From CAUZJF01 sp965248605 (GTDB lineage: Bacteria > Chloroflexota > Dehalococcoidia > Lucifugimonadales > CAUZJF01): 64,000 nucleotides of DNA. Position 1 is the first letter of the stretch. Every line of letters begins with the position of its first letter. Of this stretch, positions 54,689-62,656 are shown piece by piece. Below the pieces are notes generated by a model. It searched no databases. It saw only the letters and a program-made list of their open reading frames with translations, and was not told where the DNA came from. The position numbers and the translations under genes are program-made. The stretch lies in contig CBDFJV010000006.1 in assembly GCA_965248605.1 (NCBI GenBank), positions 496,001 through 560,000 on the forward strand, in the 5' to 3' direction.

Positions 54689-54727
54689 CTGCCCCCCTCC
54701 GCCTCGCGGTCAGCCGGGTCGACTGCC

Positions 54728-54859
54728 TTGAACCGTCGTCGCCGCAGAAAGCTTCAGCGCCGTAACTCGCCAAGGCGCGCCGGAGGGTTCTCCTGGTGGG
54801 TTATCGCGGCGCTCGTCGTTGTGATCGCCCTGGTCGCCGCTTCAAGGACGTGTGTGTGA
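54728..54859 (+). CDS. Tiny Arg-rich single-span membrane protein (candidate)
   Basis: A 43-codon frame starting at TTG: LNRRRRRKLQRRNSPRRAGG, then FSWWVIAALVVVIALVAASR and TCV. The very basic N-terminus followed by one clean hydrophobic helix and a C-terminal Cys is a plausible small N-in membrane protein in the 247-base gap behind prkA. There is no convincing ribosome site, so it would depend on coupling with prkA. It is too short for standard gene calling. Confidence 0.35.
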   Translation: MNRRRRRKLQRRNSPRRAGGFSWWVIAALVVVIALVAASRTCV

Positions 54860-54935
54860 CGCTGACAACCCCGCTCCTTGACCGCTGGATGTCTGCAAGC
54901 TAACATCCCCGCCAAGCCACACAGGAGGAACGATC

Positions 54936-55379
54936 ATGCCTGGAACGAAGGCCAAGTACAGCGTGTATATCGAAGCCAAGCCCGAGGACGTGTTCGCCTA
55001 CGTGTCCGATCTGTCCAAGCACGGCGAGTGGGCCGACAACCCTCTCGAAATCACGGCGGTAGACGATAGCGAGGTCGCCGTCGGCAAGAAGTATAAGTCG
55101 ACGGCGGAATTCCGGGGCGGGACGGTAACCGGCGAGCAGACCGTCACCGAGTACGCGCCCTCGCAAAAGTTCGCATTCCATGTCGAGGACACGACGAGCA
55201 AGCACGATCACACATTCACGTTTACGCCGCAAGGTGAGGGGACGCTGATGGAGCGGAACGCCGTCGGCCAGTGGCCCTTCGGTACCTGGCTACTTGCCGC
55301 CACCATCGCCCCGATGATGATCGGCAAGCCGATGATGAGGCGCGCTTTCGAGAACCTCAAAGGGCGGCTCGAGGCGTAG
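54936..55379 (+). CDS. SRPBCC-family (polyketide cyclase/START-like) protein
   Basis: 147 residues with AGGAGG ahead of the ATG. The helix-grip fold shows as YSVYIEAKPEDVFAYVSDLS followed by KHGEWADNP, VAVGKKYKSTAEFRGG, TEYAPSQKFAFHVED and the C-terminal amphipathic helix MMRRAFENLKGRLEA. Such proteins bind hydrophobic ligands in a central cavity; the ligand is unknown. Ends 62 bases before the convergent LOG-family gene. Confidence 0.85.
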   Translation: MPGTKAKYSVYIEAKPEDVFAYVSDLSKHGEWADNPLEITAVDDSEVAVGKKYKSTAEFRGGTVTGEQTVTEYAPSQKFAFHVEDTTSKHDHTFTFTPQGEGTLMERNAVGQWPFGTWLLAATIAPMMIGKPMMRRAFENLKGRLEA

Positions 55380-55441
55380 ATCGTCCGTGACATTGCCATT
55401 CGTATGAATGGAAAGCGTCCCGTGGCCGGAGGGGCGCCCGA

Positions 55442-56479
55442 TTACACTGCCGGCGCTTCCTCGGCCAGGTTGCTCAGGGCAAGGACCAGTTGGTACAGCC
55501 GGCCCGCGCTTCGGTCGTCGTATGCGAAGGCGATTCTCGGCTTATCGAGCAACTCCGGCTCGTCTCTCTCGACGCGCAGGGCCTCTGTTTTTCTTATCCT
55601 ACCCTTGTTGACCAGGTCACCGAAGGACTCGTTCAGTCCCGCAAGTTCGTCGTCTGTCAGCTCTCGCTCCAGCCTCAGGACGAGTCTGTCTCTGACCCGC
55701 CGCATCGAGTGGTACGTGGAGTAGAACCGCGTGATCCAGTCCACGCCTTCTTCCGCCGAGTGGACGATCTTGTAGAGGTTGAGGTCCACGGGCGAGATGA
55801 GGTCGCGTTCCAATAGCTGCGTCCGGACGAAATGGTCCCAGGTCTCCCAGTAGTCGTCGCCGGGAAGCTCGAGGAGAACGAGTGGCATCGGCGGCGTCCT
55901 GCCCGTTTGGAGGAGCGTCAACGTTTCGAATCCCTCGTCGAGGGTGCCGAACCCTCCGGGAAACAGGGCGACGGCGTGGGCCTCCATTAGGAAGAAGAGC
56001 TTTCGAGTAAAGAAGTACCTGAACGTAATCAGCTTCGGGTCGTCGACGATAACCTCGTTCGCACCCTGCTCGAAGGGAAGTAGGATATTTACGCCGAAGC
56101 TCTTCTCAGCGCCGGCGCCCACATTCCCCGCCTTCATGATGCCCGACGCCGCGCCGGTGATGACCATGAACCCACTGGAGGCCATCTTCGAGGCGAACTC
56201 GACCGCCACGTCGTATCGTGGGTCAGATTCCGGGGTCCGGGCCGAACCGAATATCGAGACCTTGCGGACCGATCGATAGGGCTTGAAGACGCGGGCGGCG
56301 TAGCGGATCTCAGCCATCGCCCGGCTGAGGATCTTGAGGTCGAGGGTCCCGAGCTCCGAGGGCTGCAGCTTGAGGGCGCTCAGGACGATCTCCCGGTGGA
56401 GTCTCTCGGCTAGATCGTCATCACCGGCCGACAGGATTTCGTTGACCCGTCGGTTGATGTCTGCGTTATCGTTGGTCAT
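55442..56479 (-). CDS. LOG-family protein (TIGR00730-like Rossmann fold)
   Basis: 345 residues from ATG 56479 (MTNDNADINRRV). The nucleotide-binding fold has VSIFGSARTPESDPRY, FMVITGAASGIMKAGNVGAG and the diagnostic PGGFGTLDEGFETLTLLQTG (PGGxGTxxE). Family members are cytokinin riboside 5'-monophosphate phosphoribohydrolases or nucleotide pyrophosphorylases (PpnN-like), formerly called lysine decarboxylases. The C-terminal 110 residues (helical, LRLERELTDDELAGLNESFG) go beyond a minimal LOG protein. Confidence 0.88.
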   Translation of the reverse strand: MTNDNADINRRVNEILSAGDDDLAERLHREIVLSALKLQPSELGTLDLKILSRAMAEIRYAARVFKPYRSVRKVSIFGSARTPESDPRYDVAVEFASKMASSGFMVITGAASGIMKAGNVGAGAEKSFGVNILLPFEQGANEVIVDDPKLITFRYFFTRKLFFLMEAHAVALFPGGFGTLDEGFETLTLLQTGRTPPMPLVLLELPGDDYWETWDHFVRTQLLERDLISPVDLNLYKIVHSAEEGVDWITRFYSTYHSMRRVRDRLVLRLERELTDDELAGLNESFGDLVNKGRIRKTEALRVERDEPELLDKPRIAFAYDDRSAGRLYQLVLALSNLAEEAPAV

Positions 56480-56518
56480 CGACGGACCCACCAATTTGTT
56501 CTAAGCGCGACGGAAAGA

Positions 56519-56543
56519 GGGCAGGTCTGAGACCTGCCCCTAC
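56519..56543. repeat. REP-like palindrome GGGCAGGTCT family
   Basis: GGGCAGGTCT (56519-56528) and AGACCTGCCC (56530-56539), followed by CTACG. It shares the CCCCTAC right flank with the GGGCGCAT palindromes, which suggests a common mobile origin. Between LOG-family and lipoprotein genes. Confidence 0.7.
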
Positions 56544-56708
56544 GGAGGTTCGCTTCGAGTTCTTACTCACTGGTCTGATGTATCCTACCAGGTGACCGAA
56601 TACGACATGTGACACTCTCGGGGAGTGAGGTTGTGGAAGTTGGCAAGCCGAGCGGCCTACGACGGCGAGGTAATGCACCTACGAGTGTGGCATATGGGCG
56701 AGGCGAAC

Positions 56709-56731
56709 GGGCGCATGCAATGCGCCCCTAC
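56709..56731. repeat. REP-like palindrome GGGCGCAT family, copy 2
   Basis: GGGCGCAT-GCA-ATGCGCCC followed by CTAC, identical to 45803-45825, placed 22 bases ahead of the start of the lipoprotein gene at 56753. Calling the gene from an earlier start would translate the repeat (ERAHAMRPY), so the later ATG is used. Confidence 0.8.
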
Positions 56732-56752
56732 GCCGGAGTGACGGAGTGGCTG

Positions 56753-57442
56753 ATGACCAAACTGAGTGAGGTCGGCACAGGACTGCGAGCCCGAGTTTCG
56801 TCGCGGGCCCTTTGCCGGTGGTCTCTATTCGCGCTAGGAGCGGTGGCAATCCTGTTCCTAGTTGGATGCGGTGGCGACGACACCCCACAACCCACGGCGA
56901 CGGCCGATGTCGCAAGTGACCAGCCATCCCCGACCGAGGTGCCGAGCGCTACATCGTCTGCGACCGATGACGAAGGCGATGAGGGTTGGTTCGTGAGGAC
57001 CATCGCGTCTCTAGGCGACGAGCGAGGGCTATGTATCGACCTTCCGGGCTGGACGCCGACCAACATCAACTTCGACGCTCCTGTCCACTCTCATACGTGC
57101 AAGCACGGATGGTGGAATCATGACGGGAGGTTCGACAGGCCGGCGCTGGGCGAAGGCCGGCTCGAGATGCCTTTTTTCGAACGGTGCCTGGAAGCTGCTT
57201 CGTTAGAGCCAGGGTCCAGCTTCTTCACGAAGCCCTGCGACGGCGGTCAGCGGCAGCAGTTTACGCACCTGGAGACGGGTCAGATCGTTCTCGTTGGCAG
57301 CCAAGAGCTCTGCCTAAGCGTTGCTGACGGACCTCTCAGGGACGCCGGCGGGGACGATTTTTGGATGAATGGTCTGATTCTCGACACGTGTGGCGAAGAG
57401 GACGAAGATCGCCAGAGGTGGGTCTTCACGGAGCCGTTGTAG
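56753..57442 (+). CDS. Lipoprotein with ricin-B-lectin-like C-terminal domain
   Basis: 229 residues from ATG 56753. The signal SRALCRWSLFALGAVAILFL ends in the lipobox LVGC. An acidic Ser/Thr/Pro linker leads to a domain with GLCIDLPGWTP, FFTKPCDGGQRQQFTHLETG, QELCLSVADGP and LDTCGEEDEDRQRWVF. The regular C...Q-x-W spacing resembles a ricin-type beta-trefoil (QxW repeats), so carbohydrate binding outside the cell is plausible. Only two to three repeat elements are evident, so the assignment is tentative. Confidence 0.65.
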   Translation: MTKLSEVGTGLRARVSSRALCRWSLFALGAVAILFLVGCGGDDTPQPTATADVASDQPSPTEVPSATSSATDDEGDEGWFVRTIASLGDERGLCIDLPGWTPTNINFDAPVHSHTCKHGWWNHDGRFDRPALGEGRLEMPFFERCLEAASLEPGSSFFTKPCDGGQRQQFTHLETGQIVLVGSQELCLSVADGPLRDAGGDDFWMNGLILDTCGEEDEDRQRWVFTEPL

Positions 57443-57472
57443 TTCTCCTGAAAATAGCCTTCCGCGGGTGTG

Positions 57473-57500
57473 GTAGAGACGCCCGGCGGGGCGTCTCTAC
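57473..57500. repeat. REP-like palindrome GTAGAGACGCCC family, copy 2
   Basis: GTAGAGACGCCC (57473-57484) pairs with GGGCGTCTCTAC (57489-57500) over four bases, 30 bases behind a stop codon, as in copy 1 at 48142. Confidence 0.78.
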
Positions 57501-57588
57501 GGCATGTTTTTGGCTTCTGTTGTGTTGGTGACAACCGGTATGGCAATCCGTCTAGAAATAGACGTGTCCGAGGAATTCCCTCTGATAC

Positions 57589-57651
57589 GGGCGCATCGCA
57601 TGCGCCCATATCGCGGCGTGAATCGCGACGCGGGCAGACACACAGGTCTGC
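57589..57651. repeat. Two further REP-like palindromes (GGGCGCAT variant and GCAGAC type)
   Basis: GGGCGCAT-CGC-ATGCGCCC (57589-57607) is a loop variant of copies 1 and 2. GCAGAC (57634-57639) and GTCTGC (57646-57651) form another hairpin. With the element at 57473 they fill most of the 257-base gap between the lipoprotein and TfoX-like genes; open frames there only read the repeats. Confidence 0.65.
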
Positions 57652-57699
57652 ACCCACGGCGTAGGTGGAGTGTCCGGGGGCAGACGGAGCCTTCAAATC

Positions 57700-58038
57700 C
57701 TACGAGCCAGAAGCGTGGTCGATGCTCAACGCGACCAGATGTCGGATCGATTCCTGGTCGGCGACAGTCGATTCTGTGAGGGCAACATACTCCCGTTTGA
57801 CCGGACCTTTGGGGAAGAACCTGAATTCGGTGCCCTTACCCGTCTCGATGAGGCTTCTTCGGATATCCGTGGAAAGCTTTAGAGCGAAGCCAGCCGGACT
57901 CAGCGAAGCGAGGATTCGCCCATTCGCATAGAGGGCCGCCCCACTGAAGAAATGCTTGGTCTCGAGTTTCGCGGTGGGTTGCGGCGGTCCAAGGTCGTCA
58001 ACGATCTGCGTCAGCCGACTTAGGTACGGTTCTGCCAA
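57700..58038 (-). CDS. TfoX/Sxy N-terminal-domain family protein
   Basis: 112 residues starting TTG, 30 bases behind the ROK gene stop and in the same direction. Family segments are KHFFSGAALYANGRILASLS, AGFALKLSTDIRRSLIE and FRFFPKGPVKREYVAL. The full-length competence regulator TfoX has a second C-terminal domain that is absent here, as in many stand-alone homologues of unknown role. Confidence 0.75.
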   Translation of the reverse strand: MAEPYLSRLTQIVDDLGPPQPTAKLETKHFFSGAALYANGRILASLSPAGFALKLSTDIRRSLIETGKGTEFRFFPKGPVKREYVALTESTVADQESIRHLVALSIDHASGS

Positions 58039-58068
58039 GTGTCTGTGTATACCGGCGCGCCACGTCTC

Positions 58069-58812
58069 CTAGGAGACAGACCTCTCCCAAAGTGCGACGC
58101 CGCCGAGTATCCCAAGCCTGTTGTCTACGAGGCGAGCGTCGTCGGGTAGCTCGAAGTCGAGCTTCTTGGCGTTGCCGCCTCCTATGTGCAGGTAGTCCCA
58201 GGTGACCAGGGTCCTCAGGTTGTCCAACGCGCGACGTACCCGCTTGTTCCATCGCTTCTTACCGACGTCCCTCCGAGCCCGGTCGCCAACGTACTGGTCG
58301 TAGTTCATCCCGTTGCGGGCCGGATGCTGTCCGATCTCGAGATGGGGCATGAGCGTCCCGTCGCGGAACAGGGCGGTGCCAAACCCCGTGCCGAGGGTGA
58401 CCAGGAACTCGATCCCCTCGCCTTTGATCGCCGCCAGTCCCTGCATGTCCGCGTCGTTTACGACGCGAGCTGGCTTTCCAAACCTATCGGTAAGCGATTG
58501 GGCGAGGTCGAAGTCGCGCCAGGCGTCGGTCCCGAGGTTGGGCGCCGTCTTCGCTACACCCTCCCGCACCACACCCGGAAATCCAGCGGAGATACGCGAG
58601 AACGAAGGGAGCTGGCCAACTATCTCGGCCAGGGTGTTCATAACCGCCTCGGGCGTCGCAGGCTTCGGGGTGGAGAGACGGACCCGGTCCGCGACCATCT
58701 CGCCGCTGCCGTTTAGCACCGATGCCTTGAGGCCGCTGCCGCCGACGTCGATCGAAAGAGTGCGCGGTGAGCGAGTGCGTTTTGTCGTTGACGGTCGCTT
58801 TTTCGTGGCCAT
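58069..58812 (-). CDS. ROK-family kinase, polyphosphate-glucokinase-like
   Basis: 247 residues. Phosphate-1 motif LSIDVGGSGLKASVLNGSG, catalytic Asp in RVVNDADMQGLAA and the phosphate-2 motif FLVTLGTGFGTALFRDG. The zinc-binding Cys motif of classical ROK repressors is missing. The compact size and lack of DNA-binding domain fit PpgK-type enzymes, which phosphorylate glucose with polyphosphate or ATP. A basic tail (KKRPSTTKRTRSPRT) precedes the domain and could bind polyphosphate. Operon with the TfoX-like gene. Confidence 0.82.
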   Translation of the reverse strand: MATKKRPSTTKRTRSPRTLSIDVGGSGLKASVLNGSGEMVADRVRLSTPKPATPEAVMNTLAEIVGQLPSFSRISAGFPGVVREGVAKTAPNLGTDAWRDFDLAQSLTDRFGKPARVVNDADMQGLAAIKGEGIEFLVTLGTGFGTALFRDGTLMPHLEIGQHPARNGMNYDQYVGDRARRDVGKKRWNKRVRRALDNLRTLVTWDYLHIGGGNAKKLDFELPDDARLVDNRLGILGGVALWERSVS

Positions 58813-58959
58813 GGCGTCCTATCCCCTTGATCGAGCATCTGCTAGTGGCTACCGTATGGCGCTCTCTTACCGCAGCTTCGACAGCCCCAGACTCACGTTG
58901 CTTCTATCGTATGGGTGCTGTCAAGGATAGGCCGAGGTAAGGTCGACAGTCCGAGTAGG

Positions 58960-59015
58960 TTGACAGGCCAAGGACGCAGCAGTATTATTTAGTCGGCTAA
59001 CAGTTAGGCGGCTAA
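58960..59015 (+). promoter_or_regulatory. Strong promoter with two 12-bp operator-like boxes ahead of NmrA gene 1
   Basis: TTGACA (58960-58965), 17 bases, TATTAT (58983-58988). Directly at its end lies TTAGTCGGCTAA (58989-59000), then CAG, then TTAGGCGGCTAA (59004-59015). The boxes cover the expected transcription start, so a bound protein would block the polymerase. The same arrangement stands before NmrA gene 2, and a MarR gene follows. Confidence 0.7.
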
Positions 59016-59042
59016 GCAATAGTTTTGAAAGGGAGGACTGAA

Positions 59043-59948
59043 GTGTCTAAACAGCTTTCTGTTCTAGTAATCGGAGCAACCGGAAAACAGGGCGGCGCAG
59101 GGGCGAGGCACCTGCTAAAAGATGGATGGGACATCCGCGCACTGGTGCGGGACCCCAACAAGGAACAAGCCCAGGCGTTACTGAGCCAAGGTGTGCAACT
59201 TGTGCAGGGCGATCTCTACGACCGCGCCTCACTCGACCGTGCAGTGGATGGAATGTACGGTGTGTTCAGCGTCACAAACTACTGGCTCCCAGACGTTGGC
59301 TATGAAGGTGAAATCAAGCAAGGGAAGCTACTTGCAGATGCAGCCAAAGGAGCGGACATTCAGCATTTTGTGTACACGTCGGTAGGCGCGGCGCATCGGG
59401 GGATGGGCCAGAAGCACTTCGACAGCAAGCTGATCGTCGAGCGCTATCTAGGAGAGCTGGGACTACCGCACACTATCGTTCGCCCTGTGGCATTCATGGA
59501 TAACCTCGAATGGAAGCGCGCCGGCATCTCCAACGGGTTGTTCCAGAGCTGGGGGATCCGCGAGGACAAGAGAACGCAGCTCATCGCAGTCGAGGACATC
59601 GGTGCGATTGTCGCGATTGTGTTTTCCAATCGACCCGAGTATTTGGGCCGAACACTTGAAATCGCGGGTGATGAGCAGACCGAAGCCGAGCAGGCGGAAA
59701 CCCTTTCCACGGTGGTCGGTCGTCGTGTCGAGGTTGAACGACCTGAGAAGCCCGAAGGCGATACACAGGACGAAGAGCAGCTAGCAGCAATCCGTTTCTT
59801 TGACGGCGAAGCCTACACAGCGGATATTGATGCCGTGAGAAAAATCCACCCCGACCTCCGGTCCTTGGAACAGTATTTGCGCGAGACCGGCTGGGAGAAT
59901 ATGCCGGTGTTACCGATGCCCGAGGGAGGCAATTCTTGGGGCGGTTGA
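59043..59948 (+). CDS. NmrA-family NAD(P)-binding protein 1
   Basis: 301 residues from GTG 59043, preceded by GGGAGG at seven bases. Atypical short-chain dehydrogenase fold: VLVIGATGKQGGAGARHLL (GxxGxxG dinucleotide loop), ALVRDPNKEQA, GDLYDRASLDRAVDG, HFVYTSVGAAHRGMGQKHFD and PHTIVRPVAFMDN. NmrA/HSCARG proteins sense NADPH or act as quinone or isoflavone-type reductases. No Tyr-x-x-x-Lys catalytic pair is obvious, which favours a sensor or an unusual reductase. Paralogous to the next gene. Confidence 0.85.
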   Translation: MSKQLSVLVIGATGKQGGAGARHLLKDGWDIRALVRDPNKEQAQALLSQGVQLVQGDLYDRASLDRAVDGMYGVFSVTNYWLPDVGYEGEIKQGKLLADAAKGADIQHFVYTSVGAAHRGMGQKHFDSKLIVERYLGELGLPHTIVRPVAFMDNLEWKRAGISNGLFQSWGIREDKRTQLIAVEDIGAIVAIVFSNRPEYLGRTLEIAGDEQTEAEQAETLSTVVGRRVEVERPEKPEGDTQDEEQLAAIRFFDGEAYTADIDAVRKIHPDLRSLEQYLRETGWENMPVLPMPEGGNSWGG

Positions 59949-60001
59949 ATGTTCGATCTGAGGTCGAGAAGCCTTGGACGGGACCGCCTTGGAGCGGCGA
60001 G

Positions 60002-60038
60002 TTGTGACGTTCGACGCTGCTAACTATTAGCTAGCTAA
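60002..60038 (+). promoter_or_regulatory. Promoter with two operator-like boxes ahead of NmrA gene 2
   Basis: TTGTGA (60002-60007), 17 bases, TATTAG (60025-60030). The perfect palindrome TTAGCTAGCTAA (60027-60038) overlaps the -10 box; a weaker copy CGACGCTGCTAA (60012-60023) lies three bases upstream. Box size and three-base gap match those at 58989-59015. Confidence 0.6.
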
Positions 60039-60064
60039 GTAAATTTCGAGAGGGAGGTTGGAAG

Positions 60065-60946
60065 ATGTCTGAACAGCTAAGCGTTCTTGTGATTGGTGCT
60101 ACCGGACTGCAGGGTGGCTCGGTCGCCCGGACGCTCCTCGGCAGGGGCCATCGTGTGCGTGCCTTCACCCGCGAAGTCGACTCCCCAGAGGCCACGCAAC
60201 TCCAGGACCTGGGGGCCGAGTTGGCCGTTGGCGACTCCGAGGACCGTGAGTCGGTGATTCACGCCGCCGAGGGAGTGGACGCCGTGTACGCCATGACCTC
60301 GTTCTACGAGTCAGGGCTAGAGGCCGAGGTACGTCAAGGGAAGACGATTGCCGACGCGGTTAAGGCTGCGGATGTGAAGCACTTCGTGTATGCGTCCGTT
60401 GGCAACGCCGACAAGTCGACGGGCATCCCCCACTTCGAAAGCAAGTACGAGATCGAGCAGCACATCAAGTCGCTCGGCATACCGCATACCATCGTGGCTC
60501 CGGTCTGGTTCTACGATAACGTCCTGAGCCCCTGGACTTTGCCCGGACTGATCCAGGGGACACTCTCCCTCCTGGTGCCGCCGGACCGGCCAGTCCACCA
60601 GATTCCATTGCAGGACATCTCGTCGTTCGTCTCACTCGTGCTCGAGAACCGGGACCGGTTCCTGAGCAAGCGGATCGACGTCGCATCGGACGAGCTGAGT
60701 GGGAACCGGGCAGCGGAGATAATCTCGTCCGCGTTTGGGCGTCCGATCAACTACGTCCCGCTCCAAATGGGCGGGGATCTGGACAAGATGTACGAGTGGT
60801 TCGAGACGGTCGGATACAGTATAGACATCGAGGCACTCCGAAGAGACTACCCGGAAGTGGGCTGGCACACGTTTGAGGAATGGGTGCAGGCCCAGGACTG
60901 GAGTGTCCTTGACGGCAAGGAAGCAGCAGGGCCCGACGCGGCATGA
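60065..60946 (+). CDS. NmrA-family NAD(P)-binding protein 2
   Basis: 293 residues from ATG 60065 with GGGAGG upstream. VLVIGATGLQGGSVARTLLG, AFTREVDSPEA, GDSEDRESVIHAAEG, HFVYASVGNADKSTGIPHFE and PHTIVAPVWFYDN align with the first NmrA gene along the whole length, so the two arose by duplication and then diverged well. The C-terminal part (MYEWFETVGYSIDIEALRRD) closes over the substrate site in the family. Regulated together with gene 1 judging by the shared boxes. Confidence 0.85.
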   Translation: MSEQLSVLVIGATGLQGGSVARTLLGRGHRVRAFTREVDSPEATQLQDLGAELAVGDSEDRESVIHAAEGVDAVYAMTSFYESGLEAEVRQGKTIADAVKAADVKHFVYASVGNADKSTGIPHFESKYEIEQHIKSLGIPHTIVAPVWFYDNVLSPWTLPGLIQGTLSLLVPPDRPVHQIPLQDISSFVSLVLENRDRFLSKRIDVASDELSGNRAAEIISSAFGRPINYVPLQMGGDLDKMYEWFETVGYSIDIEALRRDYPEVGWHTFEEWVQAQDWSVLDGKEAAGPDAA

Positions 60947-60970
60947 ACGGCGCGTTCACCGGAGGACAAA

Positions 60971-61462
60971 ATGGCTAATTGTGAGCCGTTGCCCGAGACT
61001 ACGAGCTACCTGATAGCCCAGGTGTCCAAGCTTCACCGGCAGCGTGCCGACGACCTGCTGAGCGAGATCGGACTGCACGTCGGCCAGGAGATGATACTTT
61101 GCGCGTTGTGGGAGAGAGAGGGAGTCACCCAGACCGAGCTCGGTGAACACCTGGCTATCCAACCCGCAACAGTGACTAACGCTTTGAGGCGGCTGGAGCG
61201 CAAGGGGCTGGTGGAACGAACGCCCGACGCGGACGACCAGCGGGTCTCGCGGGTGTTTCCCACAGACGAGGGACGAGAGCGGCGAGCGGACGTAGAGGAG
61301 AAGTGGAGCGAACTGGAGCGGGACACGCTGGCTGGGTTCGATGGCAACGAGCGAGACCTGCTCCGTGGCCTGCTCTCAAGAGTCCACAAAAACCTTACAG
61401 ACCATCGGATCAGGACCGCCTCTTCGGCTGCAGAACCGGCTCAACCAACCATGAAGAGCTAA
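60971..61462 (+). CDS. MarR-family transcriptional regulator
   Basis: 163 residues with GGAGG six bases ahead of the ATG. Winged helix: GVTQTELGEHLAIQPATVTN followed by ALRRLERKGLVERTPD, and the wing DADDQRVSRVFPTDEG. It lies 24 bases behind NmrA gene 2 and is the obvious candidate to bind the TTAG-GCTAA boxes before both NmrA genes; it would then control itself through read-through from the second promoter. One Cys (ANCEP) near the N-terminus could sense oxidants. Ligand unknown. Confidence 0.9.
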   Translation: MANCEPLPETTSYLIAQVSKLHRQRADDLLSEIGLHVGQEMILCALWEREGVTQTELGEHLAIQPATVTNALRRLERKGLVERTPDADDQRVSRVFPTDEGRERRADVEEKWSELERDTLAGFDGNERDLLRGLLSRVHKNLTDHRIRTASSAAEPAQPTMKS

Positions 61463-61598
61463 GGTGCCGATCCCGCCATACCGAATCAAGACCAACCTGG
61501 AGGCGAATCCGGGGTCTATCCCAATGAAGTTAATGATGGGTGCGGCGGTCTTGAACGCCGTTGCCGGACGGTAGAAGAAGGGTTGAGGAGGACGAACA

Positions 61599-62564
61599 GT
61601 GCCAGCAGTTAGCGTCGACGACGTGTCGACCCTTCCGCGAATCGGGCCCACGGGGTCCGAACAGAGCGAGGAGCGACGCACGCTGTCGGTGAGCGACGCT
61701 CCGAGGGGGCTGGAGGGTGAGGGATTCGAGGTGCGCAGGGCGTTTGCCGGGATCGATCTCCGACTCGCGGACCCGTTCATCCTCCTCGGCCAAATGGGCG
61801 CCGTCGAGTACGCTCCGGGCGAAGCCCTGGGCGCGCCCGACCATCCGCATCGTGGCTTCGAGACCGTGACATATATGATGGATGGAGAGCTGGAGCACCG
61901 CGACTCGAACGGCGGCGGGGACTTGATAACCGACGGTGCGACCCAGTGGATGACGGCCGGGGCCGGGATCGTCCACTCTGAGATGCCTACCGAGCAGCTC
62001 GTCGCGAAGGGCGGTCTGTTTCACGGCACCCAGCTGTGGGTAAACCTTCCGCGGGCGGAGAAGTGGGCTCCACCGCAGTACCAGGATCTTGAAGCCGAGA
62101 GTTCGGTGCTACTGGCTTCAGAGGACGGCGGCGCCTTGGTCCGGCTTATCGCAGGCGATCTCGGCGAGCACCGCGGACCTGGTAACACGCGGACGCCCAT
62201 CACCTACGCCCACGCGACCGTGAGTCCCGGGGCCCGGCTACAGCTCCCTTGGCGACGCGACTTTAACGCCCTGATCTACGTGCTCGCCGGCGGCGGCGCG
62301 GTCGGCTCGGACAACGTCAACGTCGCAGAGGGGCAGCTGGCGGTCATGGGGGAGGGCGATCTGATCACGATTACCGGTGGGACCAGCATGGAGGGCCCTT
62401 CGCCCACACTGGAGCTCATCCTGCTGGGAGGACGGCCTATCAGAGAGCAGGTCGCCTGGCACGGACCCTTCGTGATGAATACCCGAGAGGAGCTCATCCA
62501 GGCGTTCGAAGACTATCAGGCCGGGCGGATGGGGCGCATCCCCGCGAAGCAACACCCCGACTAG
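61599..62564 (+). CDS. Pirin-family protein
   Basis: 321 residues from GTG, with GAGGAGG upstream. N-terminal cupin with the metal site in GAPDHPHRGFETVTYMMDGE (two His), EHRDS and AGAGIVHSEMP (third His and Glu); C-terminal cupin with FNALIYVLAGGG. Bacterial pirins include quercetinase-type dioxygenases and redox-linked regulators. Its position next to the MarR/NmrA genes fits an electrophile or quinone stress theme, but this is inference. Confidence 0.9.
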   Translation: MPAVSVDDVSTLPRIGPTGSEQSEERRTLSVSDAPRGLEGEGFEVRRAFAGIDLRLADPFILLGQMGAVEYAPGEALGAPDHPHRGFETVTYMMDGELEHRDSNGGGDLITDGATQWMTAGAGIVHSEMPTEQLVAKGGLFHGTQLWVNLPRAEKWAPPQYQDLEAESSVLLASEDGGALVRLIAGDLGEHRGPGNTRTPITYAHATVSPGARLQLPWRRDFNALIYVLAGGGAVGSDNVNVAEGQLAVMGEGDLITITGGTSMEGPSPTLELILLGGRPIREQVAWHGPFVMNTREELIQAFEDYQAGRMGRIPAKQHPD

Positions 62565-62656
62565 CGGGCCTACTCGACCAGGCGTGAGGCCACGGCACCT
62601 CTGGCTGCTCCGAAGCCGTATCTCCTGTTAACTGAATCACGAGGAGGTGAGACGCA

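Noticed and set aside
57504..57931. Plus-strand frames in the gap behind the lipoprotein (57504-57779 and 57665-57931)
   Set aside because: They read through REP-like palindromes or oppose the TfoX-like gene and have no homologous features.
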